Notes under the pieces: model-generated | The model's input: only the letters and a program-made list of their open reading frames with translations | Databases searched by the model: none | Told to the model about the DNA's origin: nothing | Made by a program: the position numbers and the translations under genes | From: Dryobates pubescens | Lineage: Eukaryota > Chordata > Aves > Piciformes > Picidae | DNA length: 64,000 bases | NCBI RefSeq assembly: GCF_014839835.1 | Contig: NC_071627.1 | Span: 20,206,001-20,270,000 of the forward strand | Direction of reading: 5' to 3' | In this document: positions 25,701 through 38,000 of the stretch, one piece after another | Position numbering within the stretch: position 1 is the stretch's first letter | Layout: the number at the start of each line of letters is the position of its first letter

Positions 25701-28700
25701 ACAATGAAGATGCTCATTGGATTGTACCTGCACTAGGCTGGTAGGGCAAATACAGACATTACATTTTGCATTCTAACAGATACAGGACCACAGCATCACA
25801 GGATGTTAGGGGTTGGAAGGGACCTCCAGATATGGAGGCTGGGGAGGGACTTCTCAGGATGTCAGGTAGCGATAGGACTAGGGGGAATGGAATGAAGCTG
25901 GAGGTGGGGAGATTCAGGCTGGACGTGAGGAGGAAGTTCTTCACCATGAGAGTGGTGAAGCCCTGGAATGAGTTGTCCAGGAAGGTGGTTGGGGCCCCGT
26001 CTCTGGAAGTGTTTAAGCCCAGGCTGGACAAGGCTCTGGTCAGCCTGATCTAGTGTGGGGTGTCCCTGCCCATGGCAGGGGGGTTGGAACTAGATGATCC
26101 TTGTGGTCCCTTCCAACCCTGACTGATACTATGATATCATTAAGTCCAACCCACCTGCCAGAGCAGGGCCACATAACCATATAATCTAGTGCAGGTCTAT
26201 ATAGCTAATCTAGTGCAGCTAGAGTACAAAGTACTTTTTGCTTACCAGTGTTGCCAGATACCACATCTTTTCATGGCTGTATTTTATATCCCTCCGACAG
26301 TGATACACTTCCTAGGTGCAGAAACAAGGCGTTAGTAATGCTGTGAAAGCAAGAAAGGAGCACACACATCTGCTCCACAATCTGCTTTCTTACTAGGAAT
26401 AAAGTAGGTGTGACTCCCTCTACTACACCATGAACATAACAAATCAGCCATACTTCTGACATGTGGAAGTGAACACATTAAAAAAAAAATGCAGCTAGCA
26501 CACAGAAAATTTGAAAACCATCTTAAGGGATTTAGTTTATAAATAGAAGTTTCTGAGAAGGATGAGATATTTTTTTTTTTTATCATCTTTTCCTTTCCTC
26601 CTCTTCAGCTTTACAAGCAGTCTAACACTGACAGATCCATTCAGCCTCCAAAATACTACTCTGTTGCCAAGTCAGCTTGCTGAGACAGCAACTAAATATT
26701 ACCAGAATGAACTTAATTAACTTTGCAGAAATGAAGGCGGTTTCCAGTTTGACTGGCACGAAGAGCTGTCTCCACAGACTCATTTAACACTGTAACTGTA
26801 CCACCAGGGACCAAAATTAGCCAGTAAACTTGAACATCAATACAAATTTGAAAGAGATGGCATTCTTTATGAACAGGTAAGAAACTGATTCAATAAGCGA
26901 GTTGGTCGATAACTGCATTTTCACATCCACTGTGTTAGTCAGCACAGTGCACTGCATGCAGTCCCATGTCCTTAGGTCATGGTCTGAAAAAAAAATGCCT
27001 GCTCTTTTGAAATGCAAATACTTTTGCTGAGGAGTGTGCCAACAGATGCCACAACACATTAATTCCTAATGAAGAACAATTACAAAACTGTTCAGAAATG
27101 GCCTAACACAAGCAGGCAAAGAAATGCACAGGTGTAATCCTTACAGCTGGTCTGCGAGGCTCTCCAGGAAGCTGGGGAGGGTAAACAATCCTGTTCTTTT
27201 TCTCCCATTTTGCAGATTTCTGCAGATATGTACTTGTGTGGATGCATGACAAAGGAAGAAGGCTACTGGATGCCAGCCACCTGCAAGACATGACCACAGT
27301 CTTTGCTGCTGAGCACAAGAGTTCTTTGTCCCTGCTCCGTTTATCTGGACTAGAATTCTACAAGAAGCCTCAGGCTTTCTAAAGCAAACCATAAACTACA
27401 AGTGACACTGGCATAGCATGAGATTCCACATCCAGTGTCCCTCAATTGTCACACAAAGACACAGTCACAGTCAACATTCTGAAATTTGAAAGGAAAGATA
27501 CTTCCAAAAGGCAATCAAATCCACATAAGCCAAACTCGATAGCAAACAGCTCAGATGCAGAAGAAAGAACAAGCTACCTTTTGCCCCCTGCTGACTAGAT
27601 GAGGAAGAACTGGGTGCCCACTCCTAACTACAAAGAACAAGGGAATTCAAGACTAGATACTACGAGTTTTACTAAGGCTGGAAAAGCTTCCTGAGGGTAG
27701 CCAAGCTGTGCAAAGCATTTTTAAAATGACTAGCAAACGAGGTTTGTATATTGTACATGAGGTCAAACAATAGGGAATATTTTTTTCAGATCTTTACCAA
27801 ACTCAGTTTAACACTTCGAAATCTCATCCACTGAAACAAACAATTCATCATCACTAGCTGCAGTTTCATCAGTTAACACAGGAAGGCACTTAACACATAC
27901 ATTAATATAACTTTGTAAGTTAACAACACAAGTAGTGATAAAGTCTTCCTGGTATTAGCCGAGCACATTAGCATATTTGACAAACAATCAGTCTTACACT
28001 CCTACTGTAAGGTAACTCGACCCTCATGTGAAGAGCAACTGCTATTTCTCTTTAGGAGGCAAAAAGGGCACAAACGCATTGTAAGCAGAAGAAATTAGCG
28101 ACCATCGACAAACACAAGTACATTCTGCATGGGTCAGTAAGGGGAACATGAAACTAAAGCTTTCTAGAATCATGCATAGTCAATAATATATAAACCAGAA
28201 GAATTAAGTAAAAGAAACAATGCATCACCCTGTTTAGCTACAAGGCAGTAAAGCAAAGTACAGATCAATGTAAGTCTGTTTCTTCTCAGTGAGACAGGTC
28301 TCTGGAATTTACTTTGCTCTAGCACAGACCTAAGCTCTGCACGTTGCAACCTTTCTGAAGTCAAGGATACAGTCAGCACTGATCAATACTCCCCCAGCAG
28401 AGCTCTGATATTCCGCCAGACTAAGAGGAAAGACCAGCAACCGCAGAAAAACAATGACTGGGGAAAGGGTAGAGGGGAGCAACAGGTCAGCCAGAGGAAC
28501 ACGAATATCCGATGGAATGAGGTCAGGGGAGAAATGCCAGCAGGCCACAATCTTCGAATACATGGAGAGACACTACAGGGGCACAGAGCATTCCCCGCAG
28601 CTCCAAGGTAGTGTGAGAACCCAGTAAGCAGGCTGAGCCAGGAGACCCGTGCCACCAGCCTCAGGGAGCCCCTGAGCGAGGCGCGTCGGGCCGTGCCTCA

Positions 28701-28910
28701 GTGCCCAGGAGGGCAGAGCCCGCTCCAGGTTGACGGCAGAGCCAAACTCACCTCTCCGGCTGCGTCCTGCTGAGGAGGCCGCGCGCCCAGGCACTACCTG
28801 GAAAGAAAAGACATAACCAGCAAGAGTAAGCAGACGAGAGCCGCCCCCCGAAACCAGCGCTCCGCTGTGCCCCCACACTCACCCACACCGAGCGCCCAGC
28901 GCGCAGCCAT
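22784..28910 (-). CDS. MRPL22: Mitochondrial large-subunit ribosomal protein uL22m, 7 coding exons
   Basis: uL22m is a structural protein of the mitochondrial 39S subunit and lines the exit tunnel. Coding exons in transcript order (plus coordinates): 28883-28910, 28752-28797, 27145-27280, 26246-26311, 25253-25330, 24375-24444, 22784-22995. They total 636 nt, giving 211 aa plus stop (human 206). All junctions are GT-AG with consistent phase. The N-terminus, [16 protein letters not shown] onward, is Arg-rich and lacks acidic residues for more than 20 positions, as expected of a mitochondrial targeting peptide. Diagnostic segments are [55 protein letters not shown], the L22 core [13 protein letters not shown], and the vertebrate C-terminus with [13 protein letters not shown] and ending VHTL. 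It is divergent from GEMIN5, whose ATG lies 119 bp away. Introns 4 and 6 contain CR1 copies. The third exon was extended to 27280 because only that acceptor keeps frame and restores the CIHTS segment that aligns with human YIHTS. Confidence 0.96.
24081..24124. repeat. Short pentamer microsatellite on a CR1 tail (GGATA/GGGATA)
   Basis: GAATA, GGATA and GGGATA units, about 44 bp, fused to the minus-strand CR1 at 24125 within MRPL22 intron 6. Confidence 0.85.
24125..24252 (-). repeat. CR1 LINE 3' end with internal gap, in MRPL22 intron
   Basis: Reverse complement of the J-like consensus through CCATTCAGTCTCTTCCAAAA. It then lacks the piece between ACACCTCC and CTGGGCAGCCCATT, so it has a small internal deletion. 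It lies 122 bp downstream of the donor at 24374, in the sense orientation of MRPL22. Confidence 0.88.
25794..26175 (-). repeat. Older CR1 3' end, split by a younger CR1
   Basis: Left part 25794-25833 (ATCACAGGATGTTAGGGGTT, GGAAGGGACCTCCAGATAT) and right part 26133-26175 (GATATCATTAAGTCCAACCC) are contiguous in the CR1 consensus but interrupted by a plus-strand CR1. Lies in MRPL22 intron 4, 70 bp from the donor at 26245. Confidence 0.85.
25834..26132 (+). repeat. Younger CR1 nested in the older CR1
   Basis: Starts GGAGGCTGGGGAGGGACTTC and ends CCAACCCTGACTGATACTAT. GATAT flanks both sides (25829-25833 and 26133-26137), consistent with a 5-bp target duplication. It is antisense to MRPL22. Confidence 0.88.
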
Positions 28911-29029
28911 CTTCCCCGTCTCGCTTTACGGCAGGCACGCTCGGCGAGGCTCGTTGTTTGCGACGGCGTGCGCGGCGCTTGGCGGCAGAGCCCGCGGCGC
29001 TGTGGGGTGGCCCGGAGCGGCTCGGGGCG
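28911..29029. promoter_or_regulatory. Bidirectional CpG-rich promoter of MRPL22 and GEMIN5
   Basis: Only 119 bp separate the start codons of the two divergent genes, so both 5'UTRs and the core promoter must overlap here. The stretch is G+C-rich with many CpGs and no TATA box. The island spills into both first exons, about 28,680-29,340. On the minus strand GAAGATGGCTGC spans the MRPL22 start codon and fits the YY1 motif (AAGATGGCGGC type), which often sits at start sites of ribosomal and mitochondrial protein genes. The presence of the motif is seen; YY1 binding is inferred. Confidence 0.85.
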
Positions 29030-32000
29030 ATGGCGGCGGAGGGCGTGCGGGTGCTACCCGCCTCGCCCAACTGGTACAGCAGCCGCTGTAGCGACGCCAG
29101 CAGTGACGGCCGCCTCTTCGGCTTCGCGGCGAGGCACCGCGTCTGCTTGCTGGATGTCGGCGGCGGCGCCGTTGCCGCACCCACGTTTTACGGTACCGGC
29201 GCAACCTTGTCCTGCGGGGGCCTCGGCCACGCGGGACCTTCGCCCCGCGTATTTTATAGCATCGCCCTGCCCACGCGGGGCCGCTGAGCCGCCGAGATCC
29301 CCTCAGGCACGTGGGGGCCGGCGGAAGCCCCGGGGTGGGGACATGGGGGTGGATTTGGGAAGATACGGTTGGCTCACGGGGGTCCCATCACGGTGTCTTG
29401 CTGTCCGTGTAGGGGAGCTCATCGGGCACACGGACAGGATCTCTGGGTTCGCGTTTTGCCACTGCCCGGGGCAGAGCAGCCTCTGCGCCACCAGCTCCGA
29501 CGACGGGAGCGTCAAAATCTGGGACACGGAGACGTTGGCTCCGGTGGTGGAGTACAGCTTGCACCAGGTAGGGTGTCCGCCGGGAACTGCTGCCCCGGGG
29601 ACCGATAGGGTGGGACAGAAGGAGCTCGCAGGGTGGGGGGTTTGTAGGTCTTGCACACAAAGGTGATGTTACTGGAACCAAAGGTGAATTTGAAACCCGG
29701 GGAAATCAAAGCCTTTGAACGCTTCTGGGCAGCTTTTTGCTGTACCCCGAGGACTGCAGCGTTGTTACATCATCTTAAATTGTGGGTTACCTTCAAAGCC
29801 TCAGGAAGCAATTATGATCGCAATGAGTACTCGTTGCACTTAGCTCACTTTCATCTTTTCAGCAAGTTACTGTTCCACACAGGACAGAGTAAGAACAGAG
29901 ATTTGGACAGTTACTGTCACTCAATTATGCCAAAGCCCAGCAGAACTGAAATGCTTTAAAGTAATTGAGCTGACGCTGGGGAGCACTCACCGATTATTTT
30001 CTACTCATTATTCCCTGTTAGACGGTGGTCAGAGAGCTTTAAGTGTCTCCAATCCCCTTTCTTTAGAACGTGATCTCGGCGTTGCACTGGTCGCCCCTTG
30101 TGAAAGATCTGATTGTATCCGGTGATGAAAAAGGTGTCGTCGTTTGTTACTGGCAGAACAGAAGTGACAGCCAGCAGTTCTTCCCAGAGCCTCGGACGAT
30201 TTTTTGTCTCACTTGTTCTCCTCACAATGAAAACGTGGTGGCGATTGGGTAAATATTCATTACATTTTGTTTTCCATTCTTCTGCAAGAATCTTACAGTG
30301 AATGTTGGCTGTACTGTTTGCAAGGTTGATTTGAAGAGGTTTTAGTGGCTGTTTAGTTGGATTTGGTAGACCTGTGAAGACACAGAAATCTGTAACAACG
30401 TAAGGGTCTGGGTTTGGTTTGCATCTTTGAAGCTTCTTAAAACTGGTGGGTTTTAATTACAGTTGACTGGAAGCTGTATTGATAATGAATCATTGTCATT
30501 CCTGAAGCCAAATATGCTGCTTGCACTTCTTGAAAAGGCAGCTGCAGGTACACCAGTGCTATACTGGAGGTCCTGTTGACTATTAGTTTGCTAGTTCCAT
30601 TGCTTCCTGAGAATTGGCTTCTCCATCTGTTAATAAGGAAATAGTGGTCCTGGTAAAGAGCTCAGCAATTGGCTTAGGTGTTACTTCACAAAGATCTGAG
30701 AATCTCTTCATTCTCTTCTGTTTTTAGCTACAAGGATGGCATGGTGGTTATAATTGACATCAGCAGGAAAAGAGAAGTACTTCATCGGCTAAGAGGCCAC
30801 GACGATGAAATACATTGTCTGGCCTGGTGCCCTGTGCCCGGTGAGGAAAGGTTACCTGCTTGGCAGGATGAGCTCCAAGGTTTGTAGAAGTAATTAATAG
30901 TTTGTGAAGTAATTTTCAGTTTATGTAAATGTCCTTTAATAAAATTTAATACCTTCCAGAGTGCAACTAAGCAAAGGCAACTGATAAGTTAAATATGTTC
31001 TGATACAAACAACTACATTTTTAGTTAACTTAGATTAAGTTTTGAATTTTAAAGTGTAATAACACAACTTCAATGGTATTCAGCAGCTTCTTCAGAGGAA
31101 AGCAAAGTTCCAAATGGGGAGATGACACAGGACACAACCACAAAGAAAGGCTGTTACTTGGCTTCGGGGAGCAAAGATCAGACCATACGAATCTGGAGCT
31201 GTACTAGAGGCAGAAGTAAGTAAGATAATAATGTGATGCACAACAGTATGGTGGGTGAGGTCTTCTCTCACTGCAGCCTTCATCTGCTGACTTGTTAAAG
31301 CATGGGAAGCCTACCCAAAGCATCAGATTCAAAAGACTTCTTTTTGTCTCAAGAGAATTTTGATGTAGTAGGTCTAGATGATCCCTCTTGGTTCCGTAGG
31401 TGTAATGACTTTGAAGTTGCCACCCACGAAGAGAAGAGGTGGAGCTGTGGATCCTGCTGTTAAGGAGCGCATTTGGCTGACTGTTCACTGGCCTTCTGGT
31501 CGATCCACGGACATTGTGTCCAGCTCTTTCGGGTAAGTAGGGCACACAGCAGCCTGAGTACCGCAGATTAACACTTGACAAAGAGCTGGCCGGGAAACTT
31601 TGACACCTGCTTCCTTCCAGTATCACTTGAGAGAAGACAGTTAAAGTGGGGGTTCAGTAATAGAAAACCACTGTTTGTCCCATAATTCAACAATCAATGT
31701 TGACTGCTAACGGTAGGTTTGCCCATCTAATGGGAGAAAAGGAGCACAGCAGTTTGCAGTGTGGTAGCTGTGATGCCATTTACAGGGTTGTGTTTGCATG
31801 TCTGTATTCATGCACACATGTGCACGTGTAGTAGATGTGTGTCTACCTGCATTACACTTGCAGTATGTATTTGTGTAATACAGTCTATGTGTAACTTACA
31901 TTCTTTTGAAGCGAACAGTGAAGTACACACTTGAAATTTTGCAGAGGAGAATTGCTGCTCTGGGATTTGACCCAACCTGGAAAACGCAAGTGGACGCTTC

Positions 32001-35000
32001 TAGGATCTTCAGAAGGACAAAACCACTCCCGCATTGTGTTCAACCTGAGTCCTGTGAAGCATCAAGACAAAGAGCTCCTTTTATCCATTTCAATGGACAG
32101 AGATGTAAGAGCCATTTATAACATTAACATAAAAGTAGCCTGTAGGCTCAGACTGAGTGAGGCTACCCCATACAGGGCCACCACTTTTCCTCTAGGGTGG
32201 GTTCATTGCAGCATTTTAAAACGTCATTGCTTAAAATTGGTTTGGAGCACAGGGTGCATATGTTTTTGCCCGTTTATAAGCTCACTCTCTTACCACGGTG
32301 GAGTGAATGGCTATGACATTATGCACTCAATAGTAAGCATTTAATAAAGGGAGTTTGCCATCTCTTTTTTTCCTGTATGTTTCAATTTGAAAAGGCCTTT
32401 TTTTTTTTTCCTTCTTAAAATAACTTGTACAAACTAAAGCATCTATTAAAAAAGAAATGATAGTCTTTTACAGGTAGTAGATCACCTATTTTGAAGCCAG
32501 TGGAGGGCCATAATATCAAAATAGAATCTTTTTTGCCCGTTCCATTACAGTCTTCTAACTCCTGCAGCCCTGTCTGTGACACAGCCCTCTGGGTGCAGGT
32601 CACACACTGCTGTCAAGCCTTGAATGTGACCCTTTGATTTTTCATCTCAGTCATGTTTTGGTTTTCTTTGTCTTACCAGTCAGGACAATTAACCATTCCT
32701 TGTTCCTTAAACATTCTTCAGGTGAAATGCTGGGACCTCTCAACTCTTGAATGTTGCTGGACCATGCCCTCACTTGGGGGATTTGTCTATAGTCTCGCCT
32801 TCTCCCCTGTGGACACGGGCTCTCTTGCCATTGGTGTTGGAGACAGCATGATCCGGGTGTGGAATACTTTGTCCATGAACAATATCTACGATGTGAAAAC
32901 CTTCTGGCAAAGCATAAAGTCCAAGGTTACAGCAGTAAGTGTGCTTTTGATTCCCTTTTCCTCCTGTCTCTTTTCCTCCCCTCGCTCTGTTTTTCTCTCC
33001 AAAGAATATTTCTCTTTCACTCTGAAGAAGACTTTTCCCAACTCAAATTACTCCTTTTGTACTTCATTCAAGGCATCTTAGAATTTGGCAAAACATTTTT
33101 AGACCTTTTTTTTGGACCTTTTTACAGCCCTAGGTGTTTATAGTACATGTAGTGAAAGTCAGCTGACTGTTAATTACATTTTCACTTTTATGCTCCTTTG
33201 TGATCCTTTCTGGCTTCATCTGTGGTTTCTTTTGCCCTGCTGGGAAGCTTGATATACACAAAAACCAGCATGGATGTCTTCAGGTAGCCAGAGGTTACTG
33301 CCTTTTAGTCCATTTCATCTCATCCCACAGTGGATGGAGGGGAATCTCTAATACTAATAGTAGAGGGGACAGATCAAATGGCTGTATAGTTTGAAGGGTA
33401 AGGTGTAAGGGGTGGTGTTTGCTCACCAGTTCCAATGTTTTCCTCTTGTTTATAAATCAGAAATAATGTGTCAATTGCTTGTGCCAGTATGAGTCTCTTT
33501 CTGTTTTGCTTCTAGTTAGCCTGGCATCCAACTAAGGAAGGCTGCTTGGCTTTTGGAACAGATGATGGAAAAGTTGGCATATTTGACACTTTCTCCAGCA
33601 GGTAAGAAAGTCAGGAGCAGGATTAAATTAAAATCAGTCAAATAGGTGGATTTTCAGTACATCTTTGCATCTCTCCATTATGACTGGTAGCTTCTAAGGT
33701 AATCTTAATCAAGTGGCATGACCAGAGGTAACTGTGGGAAGTCATCAGTTAAGGAGAACTTTAGCCAGAAAGTCATTCTCAGAAAAATGAAGAGCAACAA
33801 GCAGGTGCAAGTCATCAGGACAGTTCTGTTGTGTTTTCAGTAGTGTCCTACAGGAAATGCTAAGGAAGGCTTGGCTGACTCATTGCTTTATTATGGTCTA
33901 GCATCTGGTGTCTGTTTTTACTACTGGAAATGCATTGCTTTAATTCCATTGCTGAAATCTGACTGTTCCTGCCTCCTTATCTTCTGCCCAGTGCTAGGAA
34001 TAAGCCACCTCAGATCTCCAGTACTTACCACAAGTGCACTGTATATGCATTAGCCTGGGGACCTCCAACTCCTCCTCTGTCTTCTGGTGAGTCTTTGGGT
34101 GCCTTGTTGTAAAGCTGCAGAGTACACACATGCCATGAAATGGAAAAAGAGCCCCATTTGCTTGGTATCAATCCTTTCTAGCAGCGTTCTTATATGTATT
34201 CTGCTTGAGGAATTGTTCACACTTTTGCAAGAGAGCAAAACAATCCCTTCTAGTTTTTTAATTCTAGTAGCTTCAGGAAGTAGGTGGGAGTGTAGAGTAC
34301 CACACCTCTGCACTTACCTCAGGGTATTATAGACCAGTAACTGTCACATCCAGCATGGGTTCCTTTGCTCCAGCTGTCCATTTCTGCAATTTAAACCAAA
34401 CAGGAGAGCTCCATTAGCTGCTCTTACACAACTGCATTTTTTTTTTCTTAAGTACCAAACACCAAAGGGAATTTTAATGCTTGCAGTGATTGTGCTAAGG
34501 AGAGATCTGTTGGTAGAAATGAGAGGTTGTTGCAGAGGTTTGTGAGAAGTATCTTGCTGCCAGATCACAGGCAATCAAAGCAGCTACACAGCCTCTTAAA
34601 AGAATGTTTTGATTTATAGTAGGCGTGATGACTTCTGAGACTGATGAAAAACACAGTATATTGAGCTTTTTCTTCTCTGATGGATAGGAGGAGAAGGTGA
34701 ACAGCCCTCTGTAACTTTATATAGTTGTGCTGGAGAAGGTATTGTTTTTCAACACAACCCCTGGAATCTCAGTGGAGAGGCAACTGACATCAACAAAGTT
34801 ATCCGAGACACTAATTCAATTAAAGTGAGTATGGTTTTTGGGTGGCTTGTAATGGATTCTTAGTAACTATACTTTCTGTGACATAGTTTGTGTGTTTGTC
34901 TCTGAAAAAGGATCTTTTTTTCCCCCCCACTGTCACTGTGGCATGCCTGTTCCTGGCATCAGTTATTTCATTTTCTGCTGTTTAGTTTGTATGACCAGAA

Positions 35001-38000
35001 AAGAATTGAAACACAGGCTCTGGTTTTTCAGGCTGTGTGTGGCTCTTTAACATAATTAATTCACACCCAGATTTCAAAGCACTTTGAATAATATTCTGAA
35101 TAATACCAGAGCTTAGATCAAGTGGTGGACATGCATGAATGAACTCTCTCAACTTTAGTTCTCTGCTTTCAAACATTAACTTTTGAAAATAGATACTGCA
35201 GTAAAGACAGCCATCCTTTTGTAGGAATCTGTTTCCATTTATGCTGCAGCTAATGCAGAGTGCTTGGTGATAAATGACCATAACATCTTCTCAAGTATGA
35301 TCAGTCATTTTTTAGCTGAATGTACAAAATACACAAAGTGGTTTAGATCTTGAGTTGCTTTTAGTCAGCATGTATCAGCTGACGTCAGTCAGAGTCTGTT
35401 GATTTATATCAGTTGGGTTTTGGCTTCTTCCTAGAGCAGAAGACTCACTGGGGGTTAAGAGACTAATGCCACAGGCAATGAGATGATCTGGTATAGGCAT
35501 CTAATTTGCAAGTAGCCTTCACCTGAATTAGAAAGGATAGAAATAATTAAGGATGACAGAATATGCTCACAATGTCAGGAGTCTTCCAAGGAGCCTAAGA
35601 AGATTGAATATCAAGGTCCTGTTGGAATCCAGACAAATTTCCACTGAACCATGTCACTGAACTGATAAAAATAATCACTGGTTCTTGCATCAGTTCATTC
35701 CCCTTCCTGCTTAGGCTGATGTCACTGCTACAAAATGCAGTGGACCCTTCTGTGACTTTTGTTTTGCAGACCTCATTGCCAGTCTGTCCAGTTGCCAGTC
35801 TTGCTCTGTCAAAGGCAGGTGAGAGAGAGGTTTAAGAGTTGTTGGCAATAATTGTGTCTTCTTTCTACAGCACAAACTGCCTGCCCGTACAGAGATCAGC
35901 TGGAAACCAGATGGCAAACTCTTGGCTCTTGGCAATGAAGATGGGTATGTTTCCCTTGTAGGTTAAGGCTGTGTTTGTGCTGATCCTGACTAGAATCACT
36001 GTAGTGAAGCAAAAGTACTTTCTGTTGCCCTGGGTAGTCTCTGTCCTTTCGCTGCCAATGTTTTTGAACTGTGATAATGCAGCATTCATTGCTGTTACTT
36101 GGTTTAGCTGCTCTTGGCATGGAGGTTTCACATCATCATGTTCCATTGTTTCTCAAGGATCCACCCATGGTTGAAACCCACTTTTACTCATGAACTAAAT
36201 GAGAGGTTTGAGTTGCATCCAGAAAATCAAATCTCATTTAACTCCCTTTCAAGCTGTTACTCTGCTCATGCAGAAGAACAACAGAATACCCATTTTCACA
36301 GACTAGTGGAATTCTTACACTGTTGTTCTTGCATTTCAGCTCCATTGAAATATTTCAGCCACCAAACTTGAAGTTGCTCTGCACTATCCAGCAGCATCAT
36401 AAACTGATTAACGCCATCCGTTGGCATCATGAGCATGGGAGCCAGCCAGAGCTGAGTTACTTGATAGCTTCAGGCTCAGTCAATGCCATTATTTATGTGC
36501 ATAACCTGAAGAGTGTCATAGGTAAGAGTTTGCAGATTATATTCCTAGCCTTGACATCTTGATTTGGTTTACTTCTGGTCTGTCTTGCTGGCCATGCTTG
36601 ATGGATTTCTGTTTGGTTTTAGAGAGCACTTCGGAAACTCCTGTGACCATAACAGAGCCTTTTCGAACTCTGGCTGGGCACACAGCTAAAATCACAAGCC
36701 TTTCTTGGAGCCCCCACCATGAGGGAAGATTGGTGTCTGCTTGCTATGATGGCACTGCACAGGTATTGTTCCACAGCCACTCAAAAGTGATACTTCTTTT
36801 AGTTTCAAGTAATCCCATTCTATAGTGTGATGGAACCAGACCAACTAAACAGCAAAGCTTCTTGTGTGAGATAAGCTGTTGAAGTACTGCAGGTTTTCCC
36901 TTGATAACCATCTCCTCATTCTGGACAGCAGGTAGTGGGATGCTTTTGCAACTTGCAAGTTGGTTTCTAAGTCCATCAGTATCATATAATCCTTTTGGAT
37001 CCTTCAAAGAGAAAGCTGTTACGCAAATGTACTGATGCAAACAAAGGGAGCCCTGGCTTTTCTCCATTTGCATGTTGGTGCAAACACCCTGAAAGAGAAT
37101 TTTGCACAAGTGCAAATCACTGAAAAGAAAAAGCATAGGGGGAAGATGAAACTATCTGAGCAATTGCTTTTCTTTCTTGCTTATAAGGTATGGGATGTTA
37201 TGAAGGAAGAGCCACTCTCCAACTACCGAGGGCACCAGGGCCGGCTGCTGAGTGTCCAGTGGTCACCAGTGGATTCAGATGCTGTTTATACAGGAGCAGA
37301 TGATTTTTCAGTTCATAAGTGGCACATCTCAAAGCAGGAGCATACAAGGCCTCCTCAGGGTAGGTATAGTCAAGCAGATGATGCTTTCCTGAAGATGAGG
37401 AGTCCTATCAGGAGAGGCTAAGGGAGCTGGGGGTGTTTAGCCTGGAGAAGAGGAGGCTCAGGGGGAGACCTTACTGCTCTCTACAACTACCTGGTTGTAG
37501 CCAGGTGGTGGTCGGTCTGTTCTCCCAGGCAACCAGCAACAGAACGAGGGGACACAGTCTCAAGTTGTGCCAGGGGAGGTTCAGGCTGGATATTAGGAAG
37601 AAATTCTTTACAGAGAGAGTGATTTGCCATTGGAATGGGCTGCCCAGGGAGGTGGTGGAGTCACCATCCTTTGAGACCTTCATGAAAAGACTGGATGAGG
37701 CACTTAGTGCATGGTGTAGTTGATTGCATAGGGCTGGGTGATAGGTTGGACTGGATGATCTCAGAGGTCTCTTCCAACCTGGTTGATTCTATGATGCTGG
37801 AGCTGGGAAACAGAGGTTTGTCATGTTGAAATGGTATGATTAGTTCTTAAGCTGAATTCAAATCTGCCTGTTTGGAAACAGTCTTGATCTTGAGGGACGG
37901 ACAGCTACAATACTATCTCAGCAGGTAATATCAGGGTAACTTTTGCAACCTTTTACAGGCAAAAAGAGGACAGAATGGGAGAAAAAAAAAAGTACACAGC

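Noticed and set aside
27145-27219. Shorter MRPL22 exon 3 starting after ATATCTGCAG
   Set aside because: This acceptor breaks frame with exon 2. The acceptor at 27280 keeps phase and restores the segment matching the human protein.
28958-29666. Frames of 109 and 232 codons at the GEMIN5 5' end
   Set aside because: They read through GEMIN5 exon 1, intron 1 and exon 2, partly in the wrong frame. The spliced model explains the sequence.
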